A stretch of 64,000 nt of DNA, taken from the IMG/VR virus record IMGVR_UViG_3300008267_010368, positions 1-64,000 of that record, one strand, 5' to 3'. Source of the DNA: a virus. Of the stretch, positions 20,735-30,214 are shown piece after piece. The position numbers and the translations under genes were made by a program. The stretch's first letter is position 1; every line of letters starts with the position of its first letter. The notes beneath the pieces are model-generated. The model was not told the DNA's origin and ran no database searches. It saw only the letters and a list, made by a program, of their open reading frames with translations.

Positions 20735-22936
20735 TTAAAAATCAAGTTTAACTGGATACTGTTGGATTCCCTGTCTTTTTTCAGGGGATTGTATCTTTGA
20801 AATAACCATAAGTTCTTTATTTTCATTGTAAAGAGCAACTTCAGTGATGTACGGTGGTGTCCCATCCCAAGTCGGATTGGTTGAACTTAAAAACTGTGTT
20901 TGTCCCAAATTACATAGATAATTCATCACATATATTGTTGCTTGAATATCCGTTTGAATTGAACCGTAGAAAAAGTATTCACCCCCAAAATTAAGAGTAA
21001 TTCCACTTAATGCCGCTGTTGGTAAATCAATATAGTTATTCAAGTTGTATGTTGGTGCAGTATCATACATATCTTTGGTAATTTGTATAGTTGCTCCTGT
21101 CAAACCTGATAGTGTTAAAAAATTGTTACTAGTAGTTGCCGATAGTTGTGACATTACATCAATTTCTTTCCATTGTGTAGGATTAGGTCTTGTTGTACCT
21201 GATGCCACTTTTTGTACCAATACTTTCATTTCATTTGCGGTATATCCAGTTGGTATAGTACTAACGTCCGAAACTAAAAACGGAAATTCGTTTCCAAATT
21301 TTAAAAATATATTGTAGGTTGTTTGAATAGGATCAACTAACTGTGGTGAAATATTAGTGTAATAATTACAATGTAATGAATTTGTAAAAGCACTATTATT
21401 AAATCTATACGTAACGAATGCGGTTTGTGTGTTAGCACTTAATAAACCCTCATCTAATCCAAGAACACCTTCACAAGCATTTGGAATTATTGTACCTATT
21501 TTAGGTGCTGGTAATGTCCAACTTCTGTTTGATTTATATGACATTGCTGCAACAATTTCATCATCATCAAAAATTACCATTTTCAAGTCAGGGAAAACTT
21601 TACCAACTCTGTTTGGGTATCCATCGATGTTAGCATGTGTATCCCAAAGATAGTAATATCTAATACCAGGGTTGTTGAATTCCGCATCTTTTTTAGATTT
21701 GATATAATAAACTTGAAATAAGTCAATTGAAGTAAACCCACTTGGATCAGTAAAAAATTCTTCTCCAATTGTGCCATTTGAATTTTTATGCCACATCAAC
21801 CAAGGAATACTTATTTTAAAGTTTCTTGCTTGTCCTGTTCCACCCGGATTTGATGAATCATATTCTTGTTGAGCGAACTTTTCACCATAAAAATTATCAA
21901 TAGCTTGGTTTGTATAGTGTAATATTGCAACTGCCTTTGAATCTGATGGATTTAACGTTATTTTTTGTCCAAGAGAGTTCACAAAATAAACACCTCCAGT
22001 ATCCACTTGTCCTGTATCACTATTGTAACCAAAATATTCTTTAGAACCCGTATATCCTGTAGATTTGAACGAATTGTAATCCAAATTTTGACTGACAAAT
22101 AAACCAGCTGGCGATTCAGTCCATGGAATGTTCATATTCCATATTTTAACGTCAGCTTGTGATACGTCACAATTTGTTTCGAAATTAATTACATTTGTAG
22201 CCCAATAAGGTGCAGGTGTCACGGAATCATAAAGAGCAGTCATTCCAGATGGGTAGAAAATGGCAATAGAATTTCCTGTGTAACCCATATTCAAAAAGTC
22301 AGGTAATTGTCTATCAACTTCAACTGTAACTGTGTTTGCCGAATAGGTATCACCAGTTATTCCAACAACAACATAAGTAAATAATGGTGCGTTTCCACTT
22401 AATGGTGTGACAGAATTATTTGTAAATAAATTTAATATCATACCAGGAGTTACTGTTCCTGAAACGGTAACATCTAAAGTGTTAGCAGACAATACTAAAG
22501 TAGTCCCTGAATTTAAAGTTGTGTTATCAACAATAAAATTAGGTGTAATTGTATATGCCGATGATGTGTACGCACTGTAAGTCAAACCATTACCACTAAA
22601 AAATCCTCTTGGTGCTGCAGTATTATAGATGTTATCAACAAATGATGAATCAAAAGGTATACCGTAAGTACTTCCTGATGTAGAGTCTACGTAAAGTGGA
22701 TACTTTACTTGTAAACGATTACTTTCAGGTGCCGGTGTTGTGTTTTGTGCGTTATATTGTGGCATCAAAACATTTAGATTGGTTGGTTTCAATCCTGTAA
22801 TACAATCATAACACACTTCACTATCACCTACTTGAAAATAAGAAATCTTAAAGTTTCCTTGCGATATTTTTTTCCTAGCAGCGTCTGTTAGAATTGTATT
22901 TATTAAACCACTTGTTGTTTTGATTATGTATGACAT
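20735..22936 (-). CDS. Tail or baseplate structural protein (733 aa)
   Basis: The N-terminus (YIIKTTSGLINTILTDAARK) resembles the baseplate-attachment start of tail-collar or tail-fibre proteins. The body is rich in Thr, Ser, Gly and Tyr with many short beta strands. The C-terminus has PYITEVALYNENKELMVISK followed by ending residues VKLDF, again like collar-fibre proteins in which a strand reports a parameter of state. It is therefore probably a virion tail component, but the exact role cannot be assigned. It begins the 30 kb structural run; the ATG is only 4 bases from a TATTTATA motif. Confidence 0.7.
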   Translation of the reverse strand: MSYIIKTTSGLINTILTDAARKKISQGNFKISYFQVGDSEVCYDCITGLKPTNLNVLMPQYNAQNTTPAPESNRLQVKYPLYVDSTSGSTYGIPFDSSFVDNIYNTAAPRGFFSGNGLTYSAYTSSAYTITPNFIVDNTTLNSGTTLVLSANTLDVTVSGTVTPGMILNLFTNNSVTPLSGNAPLFTYVVVGITGDTYSANTVTVEVDRQLPDFLNMGYTGNSIAIFYPSGMTALYDSVTPAPYWATNVINFETNCDVSQADVKIWNMNIPWTESPAGLFVSQNLDYNSFKSTGYTGSKEYFGYNSDTGQVDTGGVYFVNSLGQKITLNPSDSKAVAILHYTNQAIDNFYGEKFAQQEYDSSNPGGTGQARNFKISIPWLMWHKNSNGTIGEEFFTDPSGFTSIDLFQVYYIKSKKDAEFNNPGIRYYYLWDTHANIDGYPNRVGKVFPDLKMVIFDDDEIVAAMSYKSNRSWTLPAPKIGTIIPNACEGVLGLDEGLLSANTQTAFVTYRFNNSAFTNSLHCNYYTNISPQLVDPIQTTYNIFLKFGNEFPFLVSDVSTIPTGYTANEMKVLVQKVASGTTRPNPTQWKEIDVMSQLSATTSNNFLTLSGLTGATIQITKDMYDTAPTYNLNNYIDLPTAALSGITLNFGGEYFFYGSIQTDIQATIYVMNYLCNLGQTQFLSSTNPTWDGTPPYITEVALYNENKELMVISKIQSPEKRQGIQQYPVKLDF

Positions 22937-22940
22937 ATTT

Positions 22941-22948
22941 TATAAATA
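22941..22948 (-). promoter_or_regulatory. TATTTATA start-proximal motif
   Basis: Coding-strand TATTTATA continues as AAAATATG into the start at 22936. At 4 bases from the ATG it is too close for an ordinary promoter leader, so it may act in translation or give a near-leaderless RNA. Confidence 0.3.
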
Positions 22949-22962
22949 CTTTTTATCTTATT

Positions 22963-24612
22963 TTATCCACTCACATTTACATTACTTCCAACTATTCCAG
23001 GTGTTCCCGTTTTAGAAACACCGAAAGACACGGGTTGAACGGTTGTGTTCACCAATTCACACGGTGCTTGGTTTACCAATTGTATATTTGTTATTGAAAC
23101 ACTATCATTAATATTACCGAATACTGCACATGGTGTTCCACCATTTATAACAGTTACACTTTGTGTGACGTTACCAAAAACACTATCCGTTCCAAATGTA
23201 CCTGTTATCCTTGCGTTATATTGTCTTATGGTTGTAGTTGTTACGTGTTGTGTGTAATTATTTAATGTGGTACATGCAACAGTTGTTGCTGAAGTAGAAG
23301 TGGTTGTTGGTGTTGTACTTGTTAAGTATTGTCCACCACCTGTAGTTCCTGTTGATTGGGTATAAGATAATACAGGTGAACCATTGTTGGTTGTTCCATA
23401 AATTGATGTTGATACGTGTGTTATATCAAAATTGATCTGTTTACCTATTGGAAGTGCTGGTGATACTGTAACTTGGTAAGTCCAATTTCTAGTTTGGTTT
23501 GTTGTCGAGTTGTTACCAAGATTTACTTGTTGCACAACTAAATTCAACGTATATAATGTTGGGCTAACTAAAGAATTCAAATTAACTTGACTTATAGTGA
23601 TATTTCCAAAAACGTCTTGAACATATACTGTATAACCACCTTCTGACAAACCATTGAATATATTTGATATTTGATAAAAATTTTGATCATTCACTAATGA
23701 ATATGTATATGGTGGTGTACCGCCAATAACCGATGTTACATTTATATAACCATCGGTTGCACCTTCACAACTTGGTGGTGTACTACTGATATTTGCAACA
23801 ATTACTGCTTGACAATCCCCTTGTGTTACGGCAACCGCAGTATTACCTGCCAATAACTGTGGTAACCCTACTACAGTCCAAGCTCCGATTGGTGGACTTT
23901 GTATTGATTGAAGTTGTGGGATACCTCCACCCGTCCATCCAGAAACTTTCCATTTAGATTGTGTGTTATCAAAATAAATAACTTCATTCGATGTGTTGGA
24001 TGTCCATGACGGATATCCATTGATTGTACCTCCTGAATAATATTGTGTTTGTGTTACAACATTAAAAGATGTTAGTGTCAAACACAATCCAGAAGTATTA
24101 AAAATCACAGGTACTGTTGGTAAACATTCAGGACAAGTATCAAAAGGTCCCGAAACCGTTGTTGCTGTAAAATTACTATATGTTTCAGCACTATATAAAA
24201 GTAAACCTTCACTAATCCAACATCCAAGTTGTGAACTTAAAGAATAAACTTTATCAACTTGGTATTGATTATTAATATTTGCTAAAAAATAAATTTGATT
24301 GTTTGAATCCAAACAATTTGTGAATTTTTCTAAATAAAAAGTATCAAATCCAACATTACAAGTAGTTGTTGCTGTAAAATCCCCATAGTAATCAATTACC
24401 GTGGCAGTGTAATTTCCTGATTGTAAGTTTGTTAAATTTTGTGAATGAGCACCATTACTCCAATTTATTGTATACGGTGGTGTACCTCCTGTAATATACA
24501 ATGTTATCGCACCATCATTTGTAAATGGAGTATACGCATTTGTTGAACTACAAATCAAACCCATTGGGAAGATGGTTAAAATATCACAAGTATTTCCAGT
24601 ATATCCTGCCAT
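22963..24612 (-). CDS. Tail adhesin with SprB-like repeats (549 aa)
   Basis: Two SprB-type repeats are visible: one near residues 30-75 (ITGGTPPYTINWSNG, ending GNYTATVIDYYG) and one near 285-345 (IGGTPPYTYSL, ending GGYTVYVQDVFGN). The repeat is known from the gliding adhesin SprB of flavobacteria. Between them is a Trp- and Gly-rich part, and the C-terminal third is rich in Thr and Val. No membrane segment or signal peptide. The layout suggests a distal tail fibre or adhesin that touches the host surface; target unknown. Confidence 0.7.
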   Translation of the reverse strand: MAGYTGNTCDILTIFPMGLICSSTNAYTPFTNDGAITLYITGGTPPYTINWSNGAHSQNLTNLQSGNYTATVIDYYGDFTATTTCNVGFDTFYLEKFTNCLDSNNQIYFLANINNQYQVDKVYSLSSQLGCWISEGLLLYSAETYSNFTATTVSGPFDTCPECLPTVPVIFNTSGLCLTLTSFNVVTQTQYYSGGTINGYPSWTSNTSNEVIYFDNTQSKWKVSGWTGGGIPQLQSIQSPPIGAWTVVGLPQLLAGNTAVAVTQGDCQAVIVANISSTPPSCEGATDGYINVTSVIGGTPPYTYSLVNDQNFYQISNIFNGLSEGGYTVYVQDVFGNITISQVNLNSLVSPTLYTLNLVVQQVNLGNNSTTNQTRNWTYQVTVSPALPIGKQINFDITHVSTSIYGTTNNGSPVLSYTQSTGTTGGGQYLTSTTPTTTSTSATTVACTTLNNYTQHVTTTTIRQYNARITGTFGTDSVFGNVTQSVTVINGGTPCAVFGNINDSVSITNIQLVNQAPCELVNTTVQPVSFGVSKTGTPGIVGSNVNVSG

Positions 24613-24613
24613 A

Positions 24614-25141
24614 TTATCCGAATGTTCTTATTGTATACCAAATTTTAAGTAGTATTTCACCATCACCTGTAGTTGGATCCGCGACTTCTGTGAAGAAATA
24701 CAAAGGATTGTTTGGTTGCATTTTTGCGGGTTGTAAGGTTTCAATACTTTGCACGATATTTACGGTATCTGTAACAAAATTTGCCAAATCACCCAAAGCA
24801 TAAACACTATTTACTCCGTCTGAAATAACACTTTCAGCACCCGAAACGTATCCTGTTGTATTATACGTATATTCCATAATAAATTTAGCATCATAGTAAC
24901 TATTAGCACCAGGATTAGGTAATATTTCAAAAGGAACTGAATTAGAAGTTAATATATCTGAAGATGTAATTGTTACGGCACTATAATATTGATACCCGCC
25001 AATCGCATTTGCTACTTGTCCTAAATCGGCTCTATACGATGAACCCGCACTATTTTGTGTAACATCATTAGTATTCACAATGTGAATTAAACTACTTTGG
25101 GTTACTGCAGTTGCTGTTGTTTTATCTGTTAATCTTGCCAT
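24614..25141 (-). CDS. Putative tail-fibre-associated protein (175 aa)
   Basis: The N-terminal 45 residues (LTDKTTATAVTQSSLIHIV, then NDVTQNSAGSSYRADL) closely match those of the 337-aa protein at 30215-31228, which suggests a shared virion-attachment module. The rest is a compact beta-rich domain ending ILLKIWYTIRTFG. No enzyme motif. It stops 1 base before the SprB-repeat gene downstream. A role as fibre component or fibre-tip protein is inferred from context. Confidence 0.6.
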   Translation of the reverse strand: MARLTDKTTATAVTQSSLIHIVNTNDVTQNSAGSSYRADLGQVANAIGGYQYYSAVTITSSDILTSNSVPFEILPNPGANSYYDAKFIMEYTYNTTGYVSGAESVISDGVNSVYALGDLANFVTDTVNIVQSIETLQPAKMQPNNPLYFFTEVADPTTGDGEILLKIWYTIRTFG

Positions 25142-25161
25142 TTAATTAATATATATAATGT

Positions 25162-25461
25162 TTATTGAAATTCATAAGTTGTGCCGTCCATGAAAATAAA
25201 TGGATCACCATCTTGGAATTGTTTATAAGTCGAATAAGCATCACACACTTCACATCCTAAACTGTCAATAAATTTGATGGAATATGAAAGTGCTGTTTCA
25301 TAAATTGTTGGTAGTTGAAATGTGAACGGAATTTCACCAACATTATCAATTGTGTCTATGTATTGACAAATATTTGTAGCCCCCGTGGTACAATCATTAC
25401 AAACCCAAACATTTATTGGGAACTGTCCTGTTGCTGTGTTTACTGTAACAAATGTCGCCAT
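25162..25461 (-). CDS. Small Cys-containing virion protein, paralog 1 of 3 (99 aa)
   Basis: The protein shares a pattern with those at 31257-31541 and 31563-31850: an N-terminal strand, INVWVCNDC, then SIKFIDSLGCEVC, and a short C-terminal strand (PFIFMDGTTYEFQ). Its ending is close to that of the 94-aa paralog. The size fits one immunoglobulin-like or SprB-like repeat domain. Placement immediately next to Pro-Thr adhesins suggests a decoration or chaperone role for them. Function unknown. Confidence 0.6.
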   Translation of the reverse strand: MATFVTVNTATGQFPINVWVCNDCTTGATNICQYIDTIDNVGEIPFTFQLPTIYETALSYSIKFIDSLGCEVCDAYSTYKQFQDGDPFIFMDGTTYEFQ

Positions 25462-25462
25462 A

Positions 25463-27091
25463 TTAACAATTACCGTTTACTATACAAAATTCTGTTATCA
25501 TACCATTACTATCAACACTGTATATTTTACCACCGTACTTAATGTATGATAATATTACAGGTATGGTAAGTGCAGTATCTTCATAAATATAATCCCCTGT
25601 CTGTAAAGATAAAGTACTATAAGACCTATAGAAAGTCACATTTGTACCACCATTTGTCAATTCACAAACAGGACACGATACTCCGAATTCACCTTTACCG
25701 TTATATGTATTGAATAATGGTGTAGGTGTTGGTGTTGGTGTCAAACACTCTAAACAAGTCGTGTAAGTTGTTGCAGTAACACCCGTAAATGAATTTATAG
25801 TCGACCAAATAAACCCAGATGGTGGAGTATAATTCACAAAATAACCAATATAAGTGAAACAATTTCCTGAACTATTTTTTACAACGTTACCAACAGAAAT
25901 GTTAGTAGGTGGAATCAAACTTTGAATTATCATCGAATTTGATGTACAAGATGTAAACACGAATGATGTGTTCGCACTATATGTTGGTGTCGGTGTAGGT
26001 GTCGGTGTAGGTGTCGGTGTTGGTGTTGGGCTTGGTGTAGGTGTTGGAGTTGGTGTTGGCGCGATACATGAACTACAATCCCCACTGTATGTAAGTGATA
26101 TAAATGTTAACAAATCGGATGGACTTCCCAAAACATCACCCACATATGTTACACACTTGAATTCTCCATTTATAGCGCCCAAGAACGTAGTGCCTGTGGT
26201 TATTGCCGATAATTGGAAAATTAAAGGATCGGCAACTAAATATGTTTCACCATTATCACAATCCTGTAATTGTTTTATTGAAACACAATTAAAATAACCT
26301 TCGTCAATAACAAAAGTCACACTTTGTCCAGTTATTGGATAAGGATAAACCGTAGGCGTTGGTGTAGGTGTTGGTGTTGGTGTTGGTGTAGGTGTTGTAG
26401 CACTAAAAGATATTGACACAGAAAATCCTGAACATAAATTAGGTGTTGGACTTGGTGTGGGAGTCGGTGTAGGTGTTGGTGTCGGTGTTGGTGTTGGAGT
26501 TGGTGTTGGTATATCACAAGCAACTAAAACATCAAAATCAAATGCACCACACGGATCGAATGGTGTTGGTACAGGTGGACAAATTCCTGTATTATAAACT
26601 GAAGTATCTAAATCAGGGCAAGTTGATAATGTTGGGTTCGACCCATAAAAAATACAAGTTCCGGTTAGTGAATCAGAAAGACACCAATTTGTACCATTGA
26701 ACCCAATATACCCAGGTTGTGTTGCACCTGTCCAATAAGGGTAAGAATTATAACTTCCAGCAACAACATAATTACCGCTATACGCACTATATGTTGAAAC
26801 CGAAATGTTAATGCAAACATCATTACTACAACAAACACCTGTCAAACACAAAGAATCGGTACATCCTGTTTGTGTTGTATAAACACCATCTAAATTTGTA
26901 AATGATACAGATGTAAAACCTGATGTGAATGCCGATACTATAGTATAACAACCATCGGGAACTATTGGGTCACCTGAAAAATGATATGTTTGTCCTGTAG
27001 TCGCGGTTCCACCAGTTGCAATCCAAGCTGCTTCATCAGTGAAATACTGATAACCCTCGTAACAACAACCTTCAAATAATAAATTTGGCAC
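25463..27091 (-). CDS. Tail adhesin with Pro-Thr linkers (542 aa)
   Basis: Several Cys-containing beta domains are separated by (Pro-Thr)n linkers near residues 195-215, 231-247, 343-370 and 447-456. Each globular segment is roughly 80-100 residues, with motifs such as [13 protein letters not shown] and TYTTCLEC. The frame starts with GTG at 27091; no ATG is available upstream. (PT)n linkers are known as stiff spacers in surface proteins, so this is probably an extended fibre or adhesin. Its repeats match those in the 31852-34548 protein, so recombination between the two is possible. Confidence 0.7.
   Translation of the reverse strand: MPNLLFEGCCYEGYQYFTDEAAWIATGGTATTGQTYHFSGDPIVPDGCYTIVSAFTSGFTSVSFTNLDGVYTTQTGCTDSLCLTGVCCSNDVCINISVSTYSAYSGNYVVAGSYNSYPYWTGATQPGYIGFNGTNWCLSDSLTGTCIFYGSNPTLSTCPDLDTSVYNTGICPPVPTPFDPCGAFDFDVLVACDIPTPTPTPTPTPTPTPTPTPSPTPNLCSGFSVSISFSATTPTPTPTPTPTPTPTVYPYPITGQSVTFVIDEGYFNCVSIKQLQDCDNGETYLVADPLIFQLSAITTGTTFLGAINGEFKCVTYVGDVLGSPSDLLTFISLTYSGDCSSCIAPTPTPTPTPSPTPTPTPTPTPTPTPTYSANTSFVFTSCTSNSMIIQSLIPPTNISVGNVVKNSSGNCFTYIGYFVNYTPPSGFIWSTINSFTGVTATTYTTCLECLTPTPTPTPLFNTYNGKGEFGVSCPVCELTNGGTNVTFYRSYSTLSLQTGDYIYEDTALTIPVILSYIKYGGKIYSVDSNGMITEFCIVNGNC
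25982..26061 (-). repeat. Pro-Thr-coding 6-bp minisatellite
   Basis: Degenerate tandem GGTGTX units (hexamer period) encode alternating Pro and Thr on the minus strand. Similar tracts occur at 25716-25743, 26351-26398, 26441-26511 and 32162-32252. Confidence 0.85.
26351..26398 (-). repeat. Pro-Thr-coding 6-bp minisatellite
   Basis: Short tract of the same hexamer family as 25982-26061. It codes for a (Pro-Thr)n linker between two globular segments of the same adhesin. Confidence 0.8.
26441..26511 (-). repeat. Pro-Thr-coding 6-bp minisatellite
   Basis: Tandem hexamers with a few variant units (Pro-Ser in place of Pro-Thr). It codes for the linker after the first Cys-rich domain of the adhesin at 25463-27091. 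Confidence 0.8.
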
Positions 27092-27102
27092 TCTTTTTTA
27101 TA

Positions 27103-27110
27103 TATAAATA
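27103..27110 (-). promoter_or_regulatory. TATTTATA motif upstream of the GTG-start adhesin gene
   Basis: Coding-strand TATTTATA lies 11 bases before the GTG at 27091 and is followed by a TATAAAAAA leader. Confidence 0.35.
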
Positions 27111-27138
27111 ATTGAAAATCTGATTTGCATAAATTTTT

Positions 27139-27936
27139 TTAAAAATCTATTTCAATATCTTCAGGTTTATAACAATAATAATGTTTATACGCATGAATAA
27201 AAGCAACATTAGGTTGTTCTTCCATAGGAACCGACCAACCACTTTTATCCCACCAATTACCTATATTTTTACTATCGTATTGTGCCCAATCTTCCCATAC
27301 CCCACTAGTAAATCCAAAATACTGAAATAAAAACGAAAGCGTTGCATCACACCACTCAATCGGTCTGGTATCCAATTTATAGATATAATCCCACGGAACT
27401 TTGTCGATATTTTCAAATATGTAGATAAATTTTTCTCTATTAAAAATAGCACCACCACAGGCACCGTAACTTTGTAAAGAACCATTTTCACTCCAATGAT
27501 GTCTTGACTCATCGTAAACATCAAATCTATTTTTTAAATATGAATATAATTCATTTGTATATAATGGACCATTGGCTCCTGAAATATCAAATTTTGGTGG
27601 TTTGGTTATTTCAAACCTACACCAAACGTCGTCTTCGTAGTGTACCACCCATTCAACATCTTTTAGTGTTGTCAAACAAGCATCATAGATTCTTCGTAGC
27701 CAATCAATTTGCCCACCTTCTTTAACAAAAACCCTTCCAGATGTAGGGTGGTTTGTCCCTTGTTGTTCAATCCATTTATAATCACAATTAAATTTTTTTG
27801 CTACCTGTTCCAATATTTTAGAACCGTCTTCATATAAAGCAACAGGTATATTAGGATATACTTTTCTTAATTGTTCCAATGCTTTATAACACGCAACTAA
27901 CTTGTGTCCTGACTGATAAAATGCTCCTATTTTCAT
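27139..27936 (-). CDS. Glycosyltransferase-like protein (265 aa)
   Basis: The N-terminal 65 residues (MKIGAFYQSGHKLVACYKAL, then PNIPVALYEDGS) look like a GT-A type nucleotide-sugar fold. VEWVVHYEDDVWCRF near residue 95 gives a DxD-like acidic motif for metal and sugar nucleotide. A Gly-rich turn (SYGACGGAIFNREKF) near 154 fits the acceptor side. I cannot name the family or the sugar. It overlaps the next GlcNAc-transferase-like gene by 4 bases, so the two act in one pathway. Likely targets are phage fibre or virion proteins, or host surface glycans. Confidence 0.65.
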   Translation of the reverse strand: MKIGAFYQSGHKLVACYKALEQLRKVYPNIPVALYEDGSKILEQVAKKFNCDYKWIEQQGTNHPTSGRVFVKEGGQIDWLRRIYDACLTTLKDVEWVVHYEDDVWCRFEITKPPKFDISGANGPLYTNELYSYLKNRFDVYDESRHHWSENGSLQSYGACGGAIFNREKFIYIFENIDKVPWDYIYKLDTRPIEWCDATLSFLFQYFGFTSGVWEDWAQYDSKNIGNWWDKSGWSVPMEEQPNVAFIHAYKHYYCYKPEDIEIDF

Positions 27937-29129
27937 AAATTTGTATCTACCCTATTAATCCAATTCCCATCGATATCGTTTACCCAATAAATCCATTTGT
28001 GTGGTTTGGAAAAACTTTTAATTGTTATGTCTAATTTATTTTGATATTCTAATAAATCTTGTCTGTATAAAACATCACCTTTTTCATTTTCTATACCAAT
28101 ATATATGAATTTAAAATTTTCAGTTTTGGGTATTTCTAAAGTATAGGTATATGTTTTTTCTTCTTCCAAATACCATTCTGTAGTATCATTAATTGGTGGA
28201 TTTGTACCTTTTAACGTTTCGGGGTGAAGTTTTTTAAGTCTAAAATTTATACCAGCATAATCTTCGTATTCTTTATGTGTCCTTTCATTTCCTAACCCAT
28301 AAATTCCAAGATCAATATTATTATCTTCTTCTTGCAACATATGTCTCAATCTTCTTTTGGATTCATTATCCATTTCCCACCATTGTTTTTCAACAACACC
28401 TTTATTTTTATTTTCCTCATTGAAATCCGACCAGTGTTTTGTTCTACCTTCCCTTGTGTATTCGTGCCAAATAATTGTCTTATATGGGTGAAATAAATCA
28501 TAACCTAATGTAAATGAACGAATCGATAGACTAATTTCATCACCAGCAAAATATATGTTTGGATCATATTTATATTCTTCACAGTGTTTACCAATTGTGA
28601 AAAAAAAGTGTCCACTGACAAATCTTGCAGGTATTGGTTTTTCCAATGTTTCCCAGTTTGGGATTGCGTGAGGTCTAAAAAGTATAGTACCACCTGGTGT
28701 GAAATTAGATGCCACCATTTTATAAGGTTCAAAATTTAATAACTTGTCGTCTGATGGTTGATACATTCCAGCATATGTTGAAATTATTGGTTTTTTCGAA
28801 CCTGTCATGTTCATCATTTCGATTAATTCTTCATCCCAATTTTTCAAAAACCTATGATGTGAATCTAATTGTAGAGTATATTCTTCCCCTTTCCAAAGTT
28901 TTTGTATTTCACTTCGAGCCCAACACAGCCCTTTACTTTCACTCCAATGATAATCTAATATTCTAAATCTATAATCATTTAAAAATTCTTCCAAAGTTTC
29001 TGTTTCGTCACGTTGCCAACAGATACCAAAAGTTAAATTTTCAGGGTATTTTGCCTTATTGATACAATCCCTAATAGTTGGTAAAAGTTCAGGATCACGA
29101 TAAGATGCAATTTGTACAAATATTTTCAT
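27933..29129 (-). CDS. Glycosyltransferase, GlcNAc family (PF11397-like), 398 aa
   Basis: Matches the pattern of the GlcNAc-transferase family related to Skp1 glycosyltransferases: VQIASYRDPELLPTIRDC near residue 4, SESKGLCWARSEIQKLW near 63, and EYTLQLDSHHRFLKNWDEEL near 82, where D-S-H replaces DxD. FVSGHFFFTIG and AGDEISLSIRSFTLGYD follow near 165-205. The family adds N-acetylglucosamine to proteins; substrate here is unknown. The C-terminal 100 residues form an extra beta-rich domain. Its neighbours are Thr/Ser-rich adhesins, which are plausible acceptors (inference). Confidence 0.8.
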   Translation of the reverse strand: MKIFVQIASYRDPELLPTIRDCINKAKYPENLTFGICWQRDETETLEEFLNDYRFRILDYHWSESKGLCWARSEIQKLWKGEEYTLQLDSHHRFLKNWDEELIEMMNMTGSKKPIISTYAGMYQPSDDKLLNFEPYKMVASNFTPGGTILFRPHAIPNWETLEKPIPARFVSGHFFFTIGKHCEEYKYDPNIYFAGDEISLSIRSFTLGYDLFHPYKTIIWHEYTREGRTKHWSDFNEENKNKGVVEKQWWEMDNESKRRLRHMLQEEDNNIDLGIYGLGNERTHKEYEDYAGINFRLKKLHPETLKGTNPPINDTTEWYLEEEKTYTYTLEIPKTENFKFIYIGIENEKGDVLYRQDLLEYQNKLDITIKSFSKPHKWIYWVNDIDGNWINRVDTNL

Positions 29130-29192
29130 ATTAGAATGTTATGAAAATAGAAAAATTAATAAATGTTAGATTGTATAAAGAAATATATAATT

Positions 29193-29927
29193 TTATATTC
29201 CGTATCTATCCCTATCAGCATTGAAGTTTGATAGTACTTGATCAGCGGAAAGAGCCGCATGGTAAACCCTTATAATACCCATTTTACCTTCAAATAGTTC
29301 ACCAGAACTACAAAATCTACCAAAATGTAATACACAAGCTATACTCGTTGGGTTTAATATGTCGGGTAAAAATGGTTGTGAATTTGATGCCTGCAGCACT
29401 CCATTTACATAAGCAAAAAGACCCGACTGACTAAAAACCGCAACAACATGAACCCATTCATTTGGGTTTATCAAATTGGATGCGGTTTGAATGTTATTAA
29501 TACTAGCACCACTAGAAGAATATAACCAAAATCTTTGATCAGACGTAAATCTACATCTATATCCTAAATTTGTACCTTTACCTATTATGTTAGGTTGACT
29601 AGTAAACGATGTTGGTTTTACAAACGCCTCTAATGTTACTTCATCAGTAAATAAATAGGAGTCAGTTTCAGCACTATTAGTAATACCTACACTACCATAT
29701 GTAAAAACACGAATACTATCATCTACACCATCAAAAATTATACTACCACCACCGTCACTCGGATCGAAGTTATTATTTGTATCAAAATTTTGAAAAACGG
29801 CTTTTGCAGCAAAACTAGACAAATCATAATATGTTGTACCACTTGGTTGATATGAACTCGTGTTTGCAGGATCCATAAAACATACCAATCCTTCTTTTAC
29901 TATTTCTTTTGCTCCTACTTTTATCAT
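29193..29927 (-). CDS. LamG/concanavalin A-like domain protein (244 aa)
   Basis: A single domain of the laminin G/lectin-like type. Typical strands are visible: GGGSIIFDGVDDSIRV near residue 55, FTDEVTLEAFVKP near 92, WVHVVAVFSQSGLFAYVNG near 158, and a final MGIIRVYHAALSADQVLSNF. Such domains bind glycans or act as surface decorations of virions. The N-terminal 15 residues (KVGAKEIVKEGLV) resemble the start of Bacteroidota phage decoration proteins. It lies between glycosyltransferase and fibre genes. The gap 29130-29192 shows nothing. Confidence 0.75.
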   Translation of the reverse strand: MIKVGAKEIVKEGLVCFMDPANTSSYQPSGTTYYDLSSFAAKAVFQNFDTNNNFDPSDGGGSIIFDGVDDSIRVFTYGSVGITNSAETDSYLFTDEVTLEAFVKPTSFTSQPNIIGKGTNLGYRCRFTSDQRFWLYSSSGASINNIQTASNLINPNEWVHVVAVFSQSGLFAYVNGVLQASNSQPFLPDILNPTSIACVLHFGRFCSSGELFEGKMGIIRVYHAALSADQVLSNFNADRDRYGI

Positions 29928-29938
29928 TTTCTTAAATA

Positions 29939-30205
29939 TTACCTAATTCTTGGGGTTTCGGAGTTATCAGTCCATTCATCACTAACCATAATCGTAACAA
30001 TATCTTTGTGGGTATATGGTCCGTCTTTATATATCAATGATTCAACTGAACTTGGTGTGTCCCCGTCCCATTTAATTACAGTTTTTGTACCATCTAACGA
30101 TAGTCTTAATTCGTCTTTGTAAGTTTGAAATATTTGACTAAAATCTACACTATCGATTTCACTATAGTTTATAATCATATATCTTCTGTTTTCAAAAATG
30201 TCCAT
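29939..30205 (-). CDS. Small hypothetical protein (88 aa)
   Basis: A short acidic protein with an N-terminal MDIFENRRYMIINYSEIDSV and a middle LSLDGTKTVIKWDGDTPSSV. No family recognised. It lies between the LamG-like gene and the 337-aa fibre protein with close spacing on both sides, so it is probably a minor virion component. Confidence 0.6.
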   Translation of the reverse strand: MDIFENRRYMIINYSEIDSVDFSQIFQTYKDELRLSLDGTKTVIKWDGDTPSSVESLIYKDGPYTHKDIVTIMVSDEWTDNSETPRIR

Positions 30206-30214
30206 AATTCAAAA

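Noticed and set aside
25968-26297. Plus-strand 109-aa Val-Gly-rich frame
   Set aside because: It is the reverse reading of the Pro-Thr minisatellite, a composition artefact.
25716-26511. CRISPR array
   Set aside because: The repeats are 6-bp in-frame units with no spacers; they are coding minisatellites. No CRISPR-like direct repeats with unique spacers were seen in the window.
29130-29192. A short plus-strand frame beginning ATGAAAATAGAA in the gap
   Set aside because: It runs into the antisense of the LamG-like gene, has no context and looks like random AT-rich sequence.
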